A stretch of DNA of 64,000 bases from Chryseobacterium sp. ON_d1 (GTDB taxonomy: Bacteria > Bacteroidota > Bacteroidia > Flavobacteriales > Weeksellaceae). Below, piece by piece: positions 26,978 to 35,984 of the stretch (the first letter of the stretch is position 1; every line of letters starts with the position of its first letter). Location of the stretch: assembly GCF_006829085.1 (NCBI RefSeq), contig NZ_BJTC01000016.1, positions 1 to 64,000 on the forward strand, given 5' to 3'. The translations under genes were made by a program, and so were the position numbers. The notes under the pieces were generated by a model. That model made no database searches and was not told where the DNA came from. It worked only from the letters and a program-made list of their open reading frames with translations.

Positions 26978-27898
26978 TCAATCAAAAAACGTACGGAATT
27001 CCAAAGGCGAGAGCCCGGTCCTCAACCTAAACATCTTGCTGAATGACTGCGGATGCTCAAACCCTAGTTCATAGGCAATTTCAGCCACCGTCAGGTCAGT
27101 GTTGGTTAGCCTCTCCTTTGCTTTTTCAATGACCTTGCCCTGAATGTACTGCTGTGCATTCTGTCCGATCAACGAGCGTAATAGGTCACTCAGATAGCCG
27201 GGTGAGATCTTCAGCTGATCCGAGAGGAATTGTACTGTTGGGAGTCCCTGATGTATTGATGTCTGAGTATTAAGGTAGTCATCGAGAATAGTTTCCGTTC
27301 TCTGGAGAATGTCGTTATTGACTGCTTTCCGGGTGATAAACTGACGCTTGTAGAACCTGTTGACATAGCTTAGCAGCAGCTCTAGCTGCGCAATTACGAC
27401 TTCCTGGCTGAATTCATCCACGCGGCTGTTCAGCTCTTGCTCCATGATCCTGTAAACGGAAAGAATGACCTCTCTTTCACTATCGGAAAGATGGAGTGCC
27501 TCATTGGAGGTATAGGAAAAGTAACTGTACTGCTTTATTTTACGGGCGATGGGATGGCCCAGCAAAAAATCGGGGTGGATCAGTAAAATATAACAATAGG
27601 TCTCGCTGTTGTAATCTGTACTTCCTACTAACTGATTAGGCGCCATGAACAGCATGCTGCCCTCATCGTAATCATAATAGTTTCTGCCATACTTCAGCCT
27701 TCCTCTGTTTCTTGTAATAAAGGTGATCTTATAAAAACTCAGGACATCATAGATCGGTGCCATTGACGTATTAAAAGGGTTGTCCTGGTTGAAATGGACA
27801 AGGCTGATCAGCGGATGCTGAGGTGCCGGCAGTCCGAAGGCCTGATGGCTTTCCGATATAGATATAAATCTTATCAGCTTATCTTCTTTGGATTTCAT
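26978..27898 (-). CDS. AraC family transcriptional regulator
   Basis: 306 residues. The N-terminal ~170 residues look like a sensor cupin (FITRNRGRLKYGRNYYDYDE, then GSMLFMAPNQLVG), and the last 100 form the double HTH (LSDQLKISPGYLSDLLRSLI, then AYELGFEHPQSFSKMFRLRT). It lies directly downstream of an SDR gene on the same strand, separated from it by a strong terminator, so its own expression probably starts elsewhere. It may regulate the SDR gene, a common pairing in Chryseobacterium. Confidence 0.85.
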   Translation of the reverse strand: MKSKEDKLIRFISISESHQAFGLPAPQHPLISLVHFNQDNPFNTSMAPIYDVLSFYKITFITRNRGRLKYGRNYYDYDEGSMLFMAPNQLVGSTDYNSETYCYILLIHPDFLLGHPIARKIKQYSYFSYTSNEALHLSDSEREVILSVYRIMEQELNSRVDEFSQEVVIAQLELLLSYVNRFYKRQFITRKAVNNDILQRTETILDDYLNTQTSIHQGLPTVQFLSDQLKISPGYLSDLLRSLIGQNAQQYIQGKVIEKAKERLTNTDLTVAEIAYELGFEHPQSFSKMFRLRTGLSPLEFRTFFD

Positions 27899-27911
27899 AC
27901 TATAAATGTAT

Positions 27912-27943
27912 AAAAAAACCTATGACCAGAGATCATAGGTTTT
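27912..27943 (-). terminator. intrinsic terminator after the SDR gene
   Basis: AAAACCTATGA (27915-27925) and TCATAGGTTTT (27933-27943) form a perfect 11-bp stem with a 7-base loop, ten bases past the SDR stop codon. Read leftward, the stem is followed by a run of T (the A-run at 27912-27918), giving a full intrinsic terminator. The AraC start lies just beyond. Confidence 0.75.
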
Positions 27944-27952
27944 GTGTTAAAA

Positions 27953-28726
27953 CTACCACGGCAGGATGTTGTCTTTCCCGCTGAAATCAGCAGGACCTGT
28001 AAAGCTTCCCGTCGGAAGATCCTCTGCCAAAGCTACCCGGATCGGTTCCTTCGAACCTTCCTCTACAGAATCCGTTCCCTGAAAATTGTTGAGCGCCGTA
28101 GCCGTAAATCCCGGGCTTACCAGATGCACCTTGATGCCGCTGTTCTCCAGTTCAATAGCAAGTGAAAGAAAAATTCCGTTAAGTGCCGTTTTCGAAGCGC
28201 CATATACCGCATCAAAATTCGAACGGTAAGGGTTTTCAGGGTTGGAATTGATCGTCAGCGACCCTAGAGCACTGGAAACTGTGACGATCCTTGCACTTGG
28301 AGCTTTGTGCAGTAGCGGCAAGAAAGACTGGGTCAAAGCTAGGGTTCCAAATACGTTGGTATCCCATACCTTTTTTAATTCGCTGATCAGTGCTATGCTC
28401 GCACGCTGTGCACCCATGATCTCTTCCAATGTACGTCCTGGAGTACCGGCATGAGAGACTGCGGCATTGTTGACCAGTAAGGTCAGGTATCCGTGTTCTT
28501 TTTCGACGATCGCCACCGCGGCACGGATAGACCCTGAATCCGTAATATCAAGCTGGATTGCTTTTGTTAATCCGCCCAGCTGTTCCACGGCTGCTTCACC
28601 CTTTTGCAGGTCACGTGAACCCACATACACAATATAGCCGTTTTCTACAAGGGCTTTAGCGATCTGGAATCCCACACCGGTGTTCGCGCCCGATACCAGT
28701 GCCACTTTATTTTCATTGTTTTGCAT
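27953..28726 (-). CDS. short-chain dehydrogenase/reductase
   Basis: 257 residues with the classical SDR features: cofactor loop GANTGVG (13-19), NNAAV (86-90), a Ser in VTVSSALGS (148-155), and the catalytic YGASK with Y175 and K179. It oxidises or reduces a small alcohol or ketone with NAD(P)H. Relatives annotated as carbonyl-reductase-like are common. Upstream of an AraC regulator on the same strand with a terminator between. Confidence 0.9.
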   Translation of the reverse strand: MQNNENKVALVSGANTGVGFQIAKALVENGYIVYVGSRDLQKGEAAVEQLGGLTKAIQLDITDSGSIRAAVAIVEKEHGYLTLLVNNAAVSHAGTPGRTLEEIMGAQRASIALISELKKVWDTNVFGTLALTQSFLPLLHKAPSARIVTVSSALGSLTINSNPENPYRSNFDAVYGASKTALNGIFLSLAIELENSGIKVHLVSPGFTATALNNFQGTDSVEEGSKEPIRVALAEDLPTGSFTGPADFSGKDNILPW

Positions 28727-28892
28727 AATCTTATTGTTTTAATTTAATGAAGCAAAGATGGATATTAAAACTAAAATTAATGTAACCCAATCGAGACTAC
28801 TTGAAGCCCAATCGAGGATAGGGTAATTTAATCTCATAAAAAAGGTGAAACTTCTGTAAAACGATCGTATTTTATTTCGTGACAAATAACAA

Positions 28893-28900
28893 TATCTTTG
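28893..28900 (+). promoter_or_regulatory. -7 box of the XseA-like gene
   Basis: TATCTTTG is an exact TAnnTTTG match about 30 bases before ATG 28930. No good TTTG lies 17-23 bases upstream, so the -33 element is weak. Confidence 0.4.
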
Positions 28901-28929
28901 TTAGGAATTTTTTTGAATGATTTTCATCT

Positions 28930-30186
28930 ATGTCAGAACAAGAAATCACGTATCCGGTTTATTCACCGGCATCCGTCATTGGAATCTTTAGCAATGCTTT
29001 GAAGCTGAATGCTACGGTCAATATCATCTATTTGAAAGGTAGATATTCCTTCGGTGGGGGTAAAGCCTACGGTAATTATTTTTATGACCTCCTATTCTCG
29101 GAAGGTGACCACGTTTCAATAGGGGTTCGCATCTCTTCTCTGTTGAGAAGTAAGATGATCAATAATGAAATCTATACGCTCAGAGGGTTTATTGAAAAGA
29201 GCATCAAAAATTCATCTATTGAATTACGGTTTGTAGTGGACGAGATCATCCAGCAGGAAGAAAAATCTATATCGGAAGAGGAATTGCAAAGATATGAGCT
29301 GATCCAGAAAAAGCTTGAAACAGGATCAAAGGATCTTGAAACCCTTATTAGAGAGAAGATGCTGAAAGATGAAAAGGTAAAGATTGCCAATATTTATGGG
29401 AATAATGCTATTGTCCAGAAAGACTTTTCTGAAGGACTGGATGTTTCCGTGCAATATTTTGAAATCGATGACCATAGCTGTAATATTACCTCCTCAACGG
29501 CAATCATTTCCAAATTGAATGAAATCTCATCGATGGAATATGATATAGTTGCTTTGGTAAGGGGAGGCGGTGACCGTCAGAGCATGGAGACGTTTAACAA
29601 TATTCAGCTTTCTGAGCTGTTCATTGGACTTAATTCAGTAACTATTACAGCAATCGGACATACGGTCGATGAAACCCTGCTTGACAAACTTGCGGATAAA
29701 CGTTTCCATTTACCCCATGATTATGGAGCAGGATTGCATGCCATAGCAGAAAAACTGTCTTTGGAAAGATCCAACTCAAGAGCTCTATTAATCGATGAGG
29801 TTAAAAAAGATGTTTCAAAACAGTTTTCTGAGCAGGTTAAAACCTTAACTGAACAACTGTCCAAAAGAAACGAAGAATTTCAGAAGCTTCAGGAATCGTC
29901 TGTCAAACAGCTTCAGGACACGCAGAAGAACTTCTCCGAGCAGGAGAAGCAACGAAAGGAGGAATTGGAAAGTTACAAAAAGGAGATCTCAGCCTTGCAT
30001 GAAAAGAATTTGCAGTCTGCCGTCAATGAAAAGACAGCCTCAATGAAGGCGCAACTGGAAACACTGAATAAGGATAATATTAGGCTTAATCAGGAATTAC
30101 AAAATAGCAAAACTGATTATGCAAAGATCATCTTTGCATTTATACTTGCTTTGGCCATCGGATTTGTTTTGGCAAAGGTATTTTGA
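28930..30186 (+). CDS. membrane-anchored XseA-like protein (exonuclease VII large-subunit homologue)
   Basis: 418 residues. The middle part matches the ExoVII large-subunit catalytic region: VKIANIYGNNAIVQKDF (150-166), RGGGDRQSMETFN (211-223), then AIGHTVDETLLDKLADKRFH (241-260). The canonical RGGGS is RGGGD and GHExD is GHTVDE. The N-terminus (10-105) fits the OB-fold. About 285-395 is a long coiled coil of Lys/Glu/Gln repeats, and 396-418 is a hydrophobic helix at the very C-terminus, as in tail-anchored proteins. Normal XseA lacks such an anchor. No xseB neighbour. It could be a phage-defence or membrane-associated nuclease; that is inference. Confidence 0.7.
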   Translation: MSEQEITYPVYSPASVIGIFSNALKLNATVNIIYLKGRYSFGGGKAYGNYFYDLLFSEGDHVSIGVRISSLLRSKMINNEIYTLRGFIEKSIKNSSIELRFVVDEIIQQEEKSISEEELQRYELIQKKLETGSKDLETLIREKMLKDEKVKIANIYGNNAIVQKDFSEGLDVSVQYFEIDDHSCNITSSTAIISKLNEISSMEYDIVALVRGGGDRQSMETFNNIQLSELFIGLNSVTITAIGHTVDETLLDKLADKRFHLPHDYGAGLHAIAEKLSLERSNSRALLIDEVKKDVSKQFSEQVKTLTEQLSKRNEEFQKLQESSVKQLQDTQKNFSEQEKQRKEELESYKKEISALHEKNLQSAVNEKTASMKAQLETLNKDNIRLNQELQNSKTDYAKIIFAFILALAIGFVLAKVF

Positions 30187-30266
30187 TGTCTTGGTATTAT
30201 ATTCCTTAATACAGAGACTATTGATATCGATAGCCACCCGATTAATTTCTGCAATTTTAAAATTTA

Positions 30267-30608
30267 TTACTTACTCTCACAAAGTGTGAGACCCTGGGTA
30301 ATAAAATCTCCATAGGAAATCTTTAGCCCGGCCCATTTCGGATCATCGAGCCAGATCTCTTCGATCTTGCTGATGGAAGTGTCATTGTGTGAGGCTCCTT
30401 TCGCAGATCCATTCATGGCATAGACCTTTCCGTTACTCGTTCTGCCATAGATCTCTTTGTAACCAGAACAGTAGACCTCGATCTCATTGACGGAAAATGG
30501 CCATTCACCGATGTAATCCTGTTTGGTGAATTTAAGCGTGTTTTTTGTAGCAGGTGCACTACATGATAAAATTAATGATAAGATAGAAAGCAGGACTAGA
30601 TTTTTCAT
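30267..30608 (-). CDS. DUF2511 (YebY-like) lipoprotein
   Basis: 113 residues from the Met that begins a lipoprotein signal (MKNLVLLSILSLILSC); the upstream start at 30674 would put 22 charged residues in front. The lipobox Cys is residue 16. The rest matches DUF2511/YebY-like proteins: TKQDYIGEWPFSVNEIEVYC, GKVYAMNGSAKG, IWLDDPKWAGLKISYGDFI, then a Cys near the end. Outer-membrane or periplasmic lipoprotein of unknown role. Convergent with the XseA-like gene. Confidence 0.7.
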   Translation of the reverse strand: MKNLVLLSILSLILSCSAPATKNTLKFTKQDYIGEWPFSVNEIEVYCSGYKEIYGRTSNGKVYAMNGSAKGASHNDTSISKIEEIWLDDPKWAGLKISYGDFITQGLTLCESK

Positions 30609-30827
30609 AGTTGAAATGTGGAGCTTTAAAAGTAAAAAAACTATTAATTCTTCTTTTACGGGTTTCCGTATCAAGACAAATCCCGATTTTTATAGGGATT
30701 TGAATTATTTAATGATTTCAATTAAAAGTTATAGTGTCATTTAATTTTATTAAAATATTATTAAACTAGCTTAAAGCTTTCCTTTTGGAATTCTAAAGAG
30801 CTTCTCAACACGATAATTATAAAGTAT

Positions 30828-31883
30828 TTAAAGGTCTTCTTCTTCTTTTTTCAATGCGGATAGGATTTCTGTTACCTTTTGGGGCAGTTCTCCTTCAAAG
30901 TATTCATTAACTAAAGGATTCTGGGACATGAATTGGCTGGTTAAACTGATCCAGTCATCAATTGAAACCGAACCGTTTATCTTAAATAATTTTTGTGATT
31001 GTGTCTTTAATTTGAAATTATTTTTGTTATTGAAGTTGAGATCGCTATCTCTCCTCTGAATATATTCTTCCTCGGTGTAGAAATGTATGGCACCGTCAAA
31101 GTGTCTGAAATGATTCTCTTGAACGTCAAATTCGGCATGAACATAGCGGACTGGATAATATTTTTCCTTATCAATCCATAGGAAATGATTGTCTGTTTTG
31201 AATTCTTCTGATTGAAATACCTTGATCTTCTTTTGTATATCATTAATATTTTCAATAGTTGAATACCATAAAATATCAAGCGAATAGCTTCCCGCAAAAA
31301 GAAAGTCAAGATAAAAATCAGTAAGCTCGGCTGGAGGCCGTAGTTTTACAACGCCATCGGATATTTCATGAATTGACTTCTTGAATTTTGCACCATACCA
31401 TGTATCGTACTCCATGTACATTCTGCTGTCTACATTGATTCTGACTCTGTCTGGGTCAATGGCAATGTAAGTGTCATTGCTAGGTTGTTCCAATTTCCAA
31501 AAGAAATCTAAAAATTCTGGTGCAAAATTCGCATTTTTTGAATAACCTCTTCTGAAAAGATGGTTTGCCATAACCATAAAGTTACTTCCATAATAGTAAC
31601 CTTCAAATTGTTTTTTAGAGAATTGTGCCTCCAAAGTTTTTGTGTTGATCAGTCCTTCTTTGTCCGGAACCATGTCGTGATTCAGCAATCGTACCAAGTC
31701 AGGAAACTCTGCAATGATTCCGATGGATTGGATATAGTCAATATTTGACAAGGAAATATTTATTCCCAATGTTTTACAGTGCGCAATGAATTGATCGATC
31801 AAAACTGAATTTTGCGCTAATTCAGTCTTTTTATCATCTTTCATCTTCTGTAATAATTTTTTATTTATCTCTTCAGGACTCAT
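30828..31883 (-). CDS. hypothetical 351-aa protein
   Basis: Not recognised. Soluble, with no signal peptide or membrane helix. The N-terminal ~130 residues are helical and acidic/basic mixed, then alternating strands (YIAIDPDRVRINVDSRMYME, DNHFLWIDKEKYYPVRYVHA). The C-terminus carries a charged helix ending KKEEEDL. No catalytic motif stands out. It is 176 bases from another unrecognised gene (32060-32881) on the same strand. Both lie at the edge of the accessory region. Confidence 0.55.
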   Translation of the reverse strand: MSPEEINKKLLQKMKDDKKTELAQNSVLIDQFIAHCKTLGINISLSNIDYIQSIGIIAEFPDLVRLLNHDMVPDKEGLINTKTLEAQFSKKQFEGYYYGSNFMVMANHLFRRGYSKNANFAPEFLDFFWKLEQPSNDTYIAIDPDRVRINVDSRMYMEYDTWYGAKFKKSIHEISDGVVKLRPPAELTDFYLDFLFAGSYSLDILWYSTIENINDIQKKIKVFQSEEFKTDNHFLWIDKEKYYPVRYVHAEFDVQENHFRHFDGAIHFYTEEEYIQRRDSDLNFNNKNNFKLKTQSQKLFKINGSVSIDDWISLTSQFMSQNPLVNEYFEGELPQKVTEILSALKKEEEDL

Positions 31884-32059
31884 AAGCTTTAAGTTTTTAA
31901 TAAACTAATTCATAACCTCTTTAGCTGTTAGCCAATAACCATTTTTGTCGGATCTGTTTAACCACTCAACTAATACAATTTCTGCTATGAATTCTTGCAA
32001 AAATCCACCATAGATTCAATGTAGTAGCTATGTTGTCAAACTTTTGTCAGGTACTTTTA

Positions 32060-32881
32060 TTATTTTTCAAATAATTTTTCAATTTCACCCTCAGAAAAAT
32101 CAACATACATAAGTCCCCAAAAAGAAGGAAGAACAATAGAAAATTTTTCTCTTAACAATTTAACTATGATGTCAAAAATTAAATTCATTGATTCTTTTAA
32201 ATGCATTGGTGATTTGGGTGGTTCATGATTAGTCCGTCCATGTCGTGCAAAAAAACCTAATACTTCGTAGTTATTTGCTGTATGAGTAAAACGATTTAAA
32301 GGGGTCGAAAATTCTTTTAAAAATTCATTGTCATCAATTGATTTTAGATAAAATCGTATATCGTCGTAAATAATATAAAGCATTCTAAAATCTACTTTAT
32401 TTGATAGTAGGAAAAATAAATTAGTTAAGAAGTCATCTTTTACAATTTCTGCAAACAAAGAATATATTGGATTGACAGGACCTTTGGGCGATTCGCTTTT
32501 GATCCCTTTGAGATTAATGTCAATTTTATAAAGCTCTGAATGACCTGACCGTGAAATGATCCTTCTTTCATCCAGATTGACTATTTCTAAAAGAGTAAAA
32601 TATTGTTGATTATGTCTTGTCCTATCAAGTAATTTGTAAATTCCTTCATAGATAGAAATAATTTGATTTGCAGTATCATATATTTCTTGTACGTCTGTAA
32701 GTTCATTAAGTAGAATTGATGAAAAGCATAAAGTGTCGTTAAATTCGCTTTCTTCCACCCAAAAATAAGAATCATTAATTCTGCTGTTATTACTTAAATA
32801 GTTTTGAATGTGAAAATTTGTTTGTACAGTTATGCTATACTTTATTTCTCTTGTGATAATAGTTTCGGAGTGATCGGTCAT
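32060..32881 (-). CDS. hypothetical 273-aa protein
   Basis: Not recognised by family name. No signal or membrane segment. The C-terminal third carries a conserved-looking block (RHGRTNHEPPKSPMHLKESM) near a helix, as in several uncharacterised bacterial proteins. The N-terminal part alternates strands and helices. Start at ATG 32881. With the gene downstream it may form a small leftward operon, but spacing of 176 bases leaves that open. Confidence 0.55.
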   Translation of the reverse strand: MTDHSETIITREIKYSITVQTNFHIQNYLSNNSRINDSYFWVEESEFNDTLCFSSILLNELTDVQEIYDTANQIISIYEGIYKLLDRTRHNQQYFTLLEIVNLDERRIISRSGHSELYKIDINLKGIKSESPKGPVNPIYSLFAEIVKDDFLTNLFFLLSNKVDFRMLYIIYDDIRFYLKSIDDNEFLKEFSTPLNRFTHTANNYEVLGFFARHGRTNHEPPKSPMHLKESMNLIFDIIVKLLREKFSIVLPSFWGLMYVDFSEGEIEKLFEK

Positions 32882-33732
32882 AGTTTTTGTTTTGGTTTTT
32901 TGCTCTAACTCAAAAATCTATCTATTTTATAACAAAATGATATGCTATCAAGTTACTACAAAATTAAAATATAAATTCTTAAGATATTTGATATTTTTCA
33001 TTCCTGATTTTTTAACGAAAAAGTTTCATACATCTATTCTTACGTTTAAAGTTTTTATATACACAAATTTATTAAAGTATGACTCACTGAAAAAGATCTT
33101 AAATTTCACTTAAAAATTCTTTCTGGATGATTAAATAATTTTTCATCAATATTTTATTCTTCTGAAGATAAATATTTTAATTATTTATCACCTTAATTCT
33201 TCTTAAGCCATAATAAACTGATCATAATTTCTACTGCCATAATTCTATCTGAGGCTATCCGATTTTCTATAGCAAATTTATTCCGTTGTCCCTGCTGAAA
33301 AAAATCTTTTTGGGTATCCGTGATCGGAGATCCCGGAGCCTCCGCAAAAAGATTTCAGGCTTACATCAATACACTTTCTTACTGTTTTTTTGGAATTGAT
33401 TCCAGTTTTCCTTGTGCCTGCCTGAATGGTGTATCTGCATAGAAAAGTCAGAAACCTCACAAGATGCAAATGCAGTTCATTGAAATTATGATTCTTATGA
33501 TTACCATGGTATTATTTCATATATCTGAATGATTATAAAACATTCTCATATATCGTAAAAAGATCATTTGATCAGATGATACCATCTCTAAAACATTTAA
33601 TAACCATTCGTAAAATGAATGATACGATCAGGTAAAATAGAAAGGTCAAGATTTCCTTCAAGCTGCAATCTACAGGTTTTTTAACAGCAGGTGCGGGAAA
33701 AACAGGTCTCCGCCGCACACGGAGCAATTCAG
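32882..33732. other. 850-base region without a convincing gene
   Basis: AT-rich and full of stops in most frames. A short minus-strand frame (33278-33469) is odd in composition (Gly/Ser/Cys/Lys-rich) and has no family match. No repeat unit or RNA structure was found by eye. It marks the left flank of the mobile-element-like genes. Confidence 0.4.
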
Positions 33733-34176
33733 ATGAAATTCAATATTGTTAACGAAATTAAGCTGAGCTATTCAAGAAAGGGAAATTGTGAAAGATCGAT
33801 ATCGTCATCAAGGGATGCGGTGGAGGTTTTCAGGGCGCATTTTGATGCGGAGGAAATGGATTATCGGGAATCTTTCTTTGCCTTGTACCTGAACCAGTCG
33901 AATAAGGTGCTGGGAATTAAGAAGATCTCTGAATGCGGGATCTCTTCCACACTGGTGGATGTACGGATCGTGATGCAGGCTGCCTTGCTTTGCAATGCTT
34001 CGACAATGATTGTTGCCCATAACCATCCTTCCGGAAATCTGAAACCATCCTCCTGCGATATCAAAATGACTTCCCAGATCAAAGAGGCGGCAAAGATTCT
34101 GAGCCTGACTCTGCTGGATCATGTGATCCTGACCTCGGATTTTCATTTCTCGTTTGCGGATGATGGGATGATATAG
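33733..34176 (+). CDS. RadC/JAB-domain protein
   Basis: 147 residues from Met 33733; a start at 33691 would add 14 odd residues. It carries the JAMM-type metal motif: E46 early in the domain, then HNHPSGNLKPSSCD (96-109) with the two His and the Asp. RadC-like proteins of this short, N-terminally reduced form are frequent cargo of Bacteroidetes conjugative elements and of defence islands; a DNA-repair function has not been proven for the family. A long hairpin terminator follows directly. Confidence 0.75.
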   Translation: MKFNIVNEIKLSYSRKGNCERSISSSRDAVEVFRAHFDAEEMDYRESFFALYLNQSNKVLGIKKISECGISSTLVDVRIVMQAALLCNASTMIVAHNHPSGNLKPSSCDIKMTSQIKEAAKILSLTLLDHVILTSDFHFSFADDGMI

Positions 34177-34182
34177 ATTCTT

Positions 34183-34288
34183 AAAAAGCTGTCTTAGAAT
34201 ATAATGCAAAGTGCTCAGGCTTTTATAACGCCATGGAATTATAAAAGTTGGGAGTTTCTGAGAACGGGTTTTCTTAAGACAGCTTTTT
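34183..34288 (+). terminator. long structured terminator after radC-like gene
   Basis: AAAAAGCTGTCTTA (34183-34196) pairs with TAAGACAGCTTTTT (34275-34288), 14 bp, ending in a run of T. Inside is a second stem, CTTTTATAA (34220-34228) with TTATAAAAG (34239-34247). A terminator of such length is unusual; a remnant mini-transposon is an alternative. Confidence 0.55.
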
Positions 34289-34436
34289 TAACGATTCATC
34301 TTACAATGTTGTTGAAATACGGCAAATCCTATCCTTTGCAGAATCTATCACACTATTGCAGGTATTTCAAACAAGTTTGTACATCAATTTTAATTAAAGA
34401 CTAAAGACAATAATAACAACTCATAAAATCAACGTT

Positions 34437-35705
34437 ATGAATAATACAATCAATAGCACATCAATTTCAGAAGCCAATACCTTATTGGTTCTTCATCACA
34501 GTACTAATTCCGTTGGAATGGTTCAGAATGTCAATCAAAATGGACATCTTATCGATGTTGCTCCAGATTCTGATGGTGTCGATTCAATGATACGAATCGA
34601 TTCATCAGCGGAGTCTTTTACCGAATTCTATGCGGATTTTTATAATCAGCTTAAAAATCCCGAAGCCTACTCATTTTTTAAGGTGACAGAATTTGAAGCA
34701 GTAGAAACTGCGTTGGAATTACAGGATTATATTGATAGTTCATCATCTGTTAATAGAGAAGACCTGAAGCAGTATGAGGTTTCGATTGATACTGTTGAGG
34801 TTTTGAGGAATAAAAAGAATTTGGACAGTGATAGCTCGAATGGGATTTCTTATTCTAAGGGACCATCTATTGAAGTAATTAATCCAAGATACCGTTATCA
34901 GATCGAAGATGTAGACTGGAATGCGATAGCTAAGATCGGACTTGATCAGCAGATGTTGGAAAAGTGTAATGTTTTGGATGAATTACTGAAAGGATTTAAG
35001 TCTTCGGTATTGGTTCCTGTACGAGATGATTATGAGAAAGAAAGCGGTACTGTTAATGCCAGGTTACAGTTAAAGTTAAATGACAATGGGGAAGTGGTGC
35101 TTCACGTTTACAGATCACAAAAAATGCCTGATTTCAGGAAAAAATTTTTGGGTCATAAGTTTTCAAAAGAGGATCGATTAAATCTTCTGAATATCGGAAA
35201 TATGGGCAGGGTTGTGCATCTTGTTAATCCTGTCACAGGAGAATTGGTTCCGTCATTGATTAGCAGGGATAAGCTGACCAACGAACTGTTTTCTTTGCCC
35301 ATCAATTTTGTCAGAGTTCCTGTGGTGGTCTGTGGCGTGGTTTTGAGCTCGGAACAACAGGGGCTTCTTCGTTCGGGAAAACCTTTGTTTATTGAAAATA
35401 TGTTATCTAAGAGTAAAAGGCTTTTTAATGCGACGTTGCAGTTTAATGCAGAAAAGCAGTGGTTGGAATTTTTCTTCAATAAGAAACCGAAAGGAGGGAA
35501 TGATGAACATAGCTTTGAGTTTGTAGTTCCTTCGACTTTTAGGGGAATGAAGCTTCGTCGTTGGCAGATTCAGAAATTAAAGATGGGGGAGATGGCTTAT
35601 ATCAATGGGTTGGTGAGTGAAAAAGGAAGGGGATATCAGGGGTATATTCGTTTTGATAAGGAGGTTGCGAGGATTGTCTTTTCTTTTAAGAAGCCCACAA
35701 GATAA
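34437..35705 (+). CDS. DUF4099/DUF3945 domain protein
   Basis: 422 residues. The segment from ~155 (VDWNAIAKIGLDQQMLEKC) onward fits the DUF4099/DUF3945 pattern typical of Bacteroidetes conjugative transposons: KFLGHKFSKEDRLNLLNIGN, then GRVVHLVNPVTGELVPSLIS, then DKLTNELFSLP. The N-terminal ~150 residues are acidic and unrecognised. Soluble, no signal. Function unknown in the literature I know. It indicates that this part of the chromosome derives from a mobile element. A hairpin terminator follows at 35776-35807. Confidence 0.75.
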   Translation: MNNTINSTSISEANTLLVLHHSTNSVGMVQNVNQNGHLIDVAPDSDGVDSMIRIDSSAESFTEFYADFYNQLKNPEAYSFFKVTEFEAVETALELQDYIDSSSSVNREDLKQYEVSIDTVEVLRNKKNLDSDSSNGISYSKGPSIEVINPRYRYQIEDVDWNAIAKIGLDQQMLEKCNVLDELLKGFKSSVLVPVRDDYEKESGTVNARLQLKLNDNGEVVLHVYRSQKMPDFRKKFLGHKFSKEDRLNLLNIGNMGRVVHLVNPVTGELVPSLISRDKLTNELFSLPINFVRVPVVVCGVVLSSEQQGLLRSGKPLFIENMLSKSKRLFNATLQFNAEKQWLEFFFNKKPKGGNDEHSFEFVVPSTFRGMKLRRWQIQKLKMGEMAYINGLVSEKGRGYQGYIRFDKEVARIVFSFKKPTR

Positions 35706-35775
35706 TCATCTGTATTATCGAGGCTTCAGGAATCTGATGTAAAAGGATTATTTTAGCTTTTAATGTTGCTTTTCG

Positions 35776-35807
35776 AACCTGTAGAGTGTATGGCTTCACA
35801 GGTTTTT
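35776..35807 (+). terminator. intrinsic terminator of the DUF3945 gene
   Basis: AACCTGT (35776-35782) and ACAGGTT (35798-35804) form a 7-bp stem extended by a few more pairs inside, followed by TTT. About 70 bases past the stop codon. Confidence 0.5.
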
Positions 35808-35833
35808 GAGGTTGTGAGACGGGGAAATTTGGG

Positions 35834-35876
35834 GCAAAAATGCGATTCCTCACTATAGTCGGAATCGCATTTTTGC
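35834..35876. terminator. 16-bp perfect hairpin between convergent genes
   Basis: GCAAAAATGCGATTCC (35834-35849) pairs perfectly with 35861-35876 across an 11-base loop (TCACTATAGTC). Both strands carry a T5 near the end of the arm. It lies between the DUF3945 gene (+) and the HNH gene (-), so a bidirectional terminator is the simplest reading. It could also mark a recombination or integration site at the edge of the defence island. Confidence 0.55.
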
Positions 35877-35984
35877 GGAATTTGGAGCAACCCTATTATA
35901 AAATAGTCCCCAGCTATTGCTTTTCTATGTTTCTAAAAAATTGCGGAAATTACATTCTTATAAAATAAGGTATTTAACTAAAAT

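Noticed and set aside
33278..33469. 63-codon minus-strand frame with Gly/Cys-rich composition
   Set aside because: No domain, no neighbours in operon; composition could arise from non-coding sequence.
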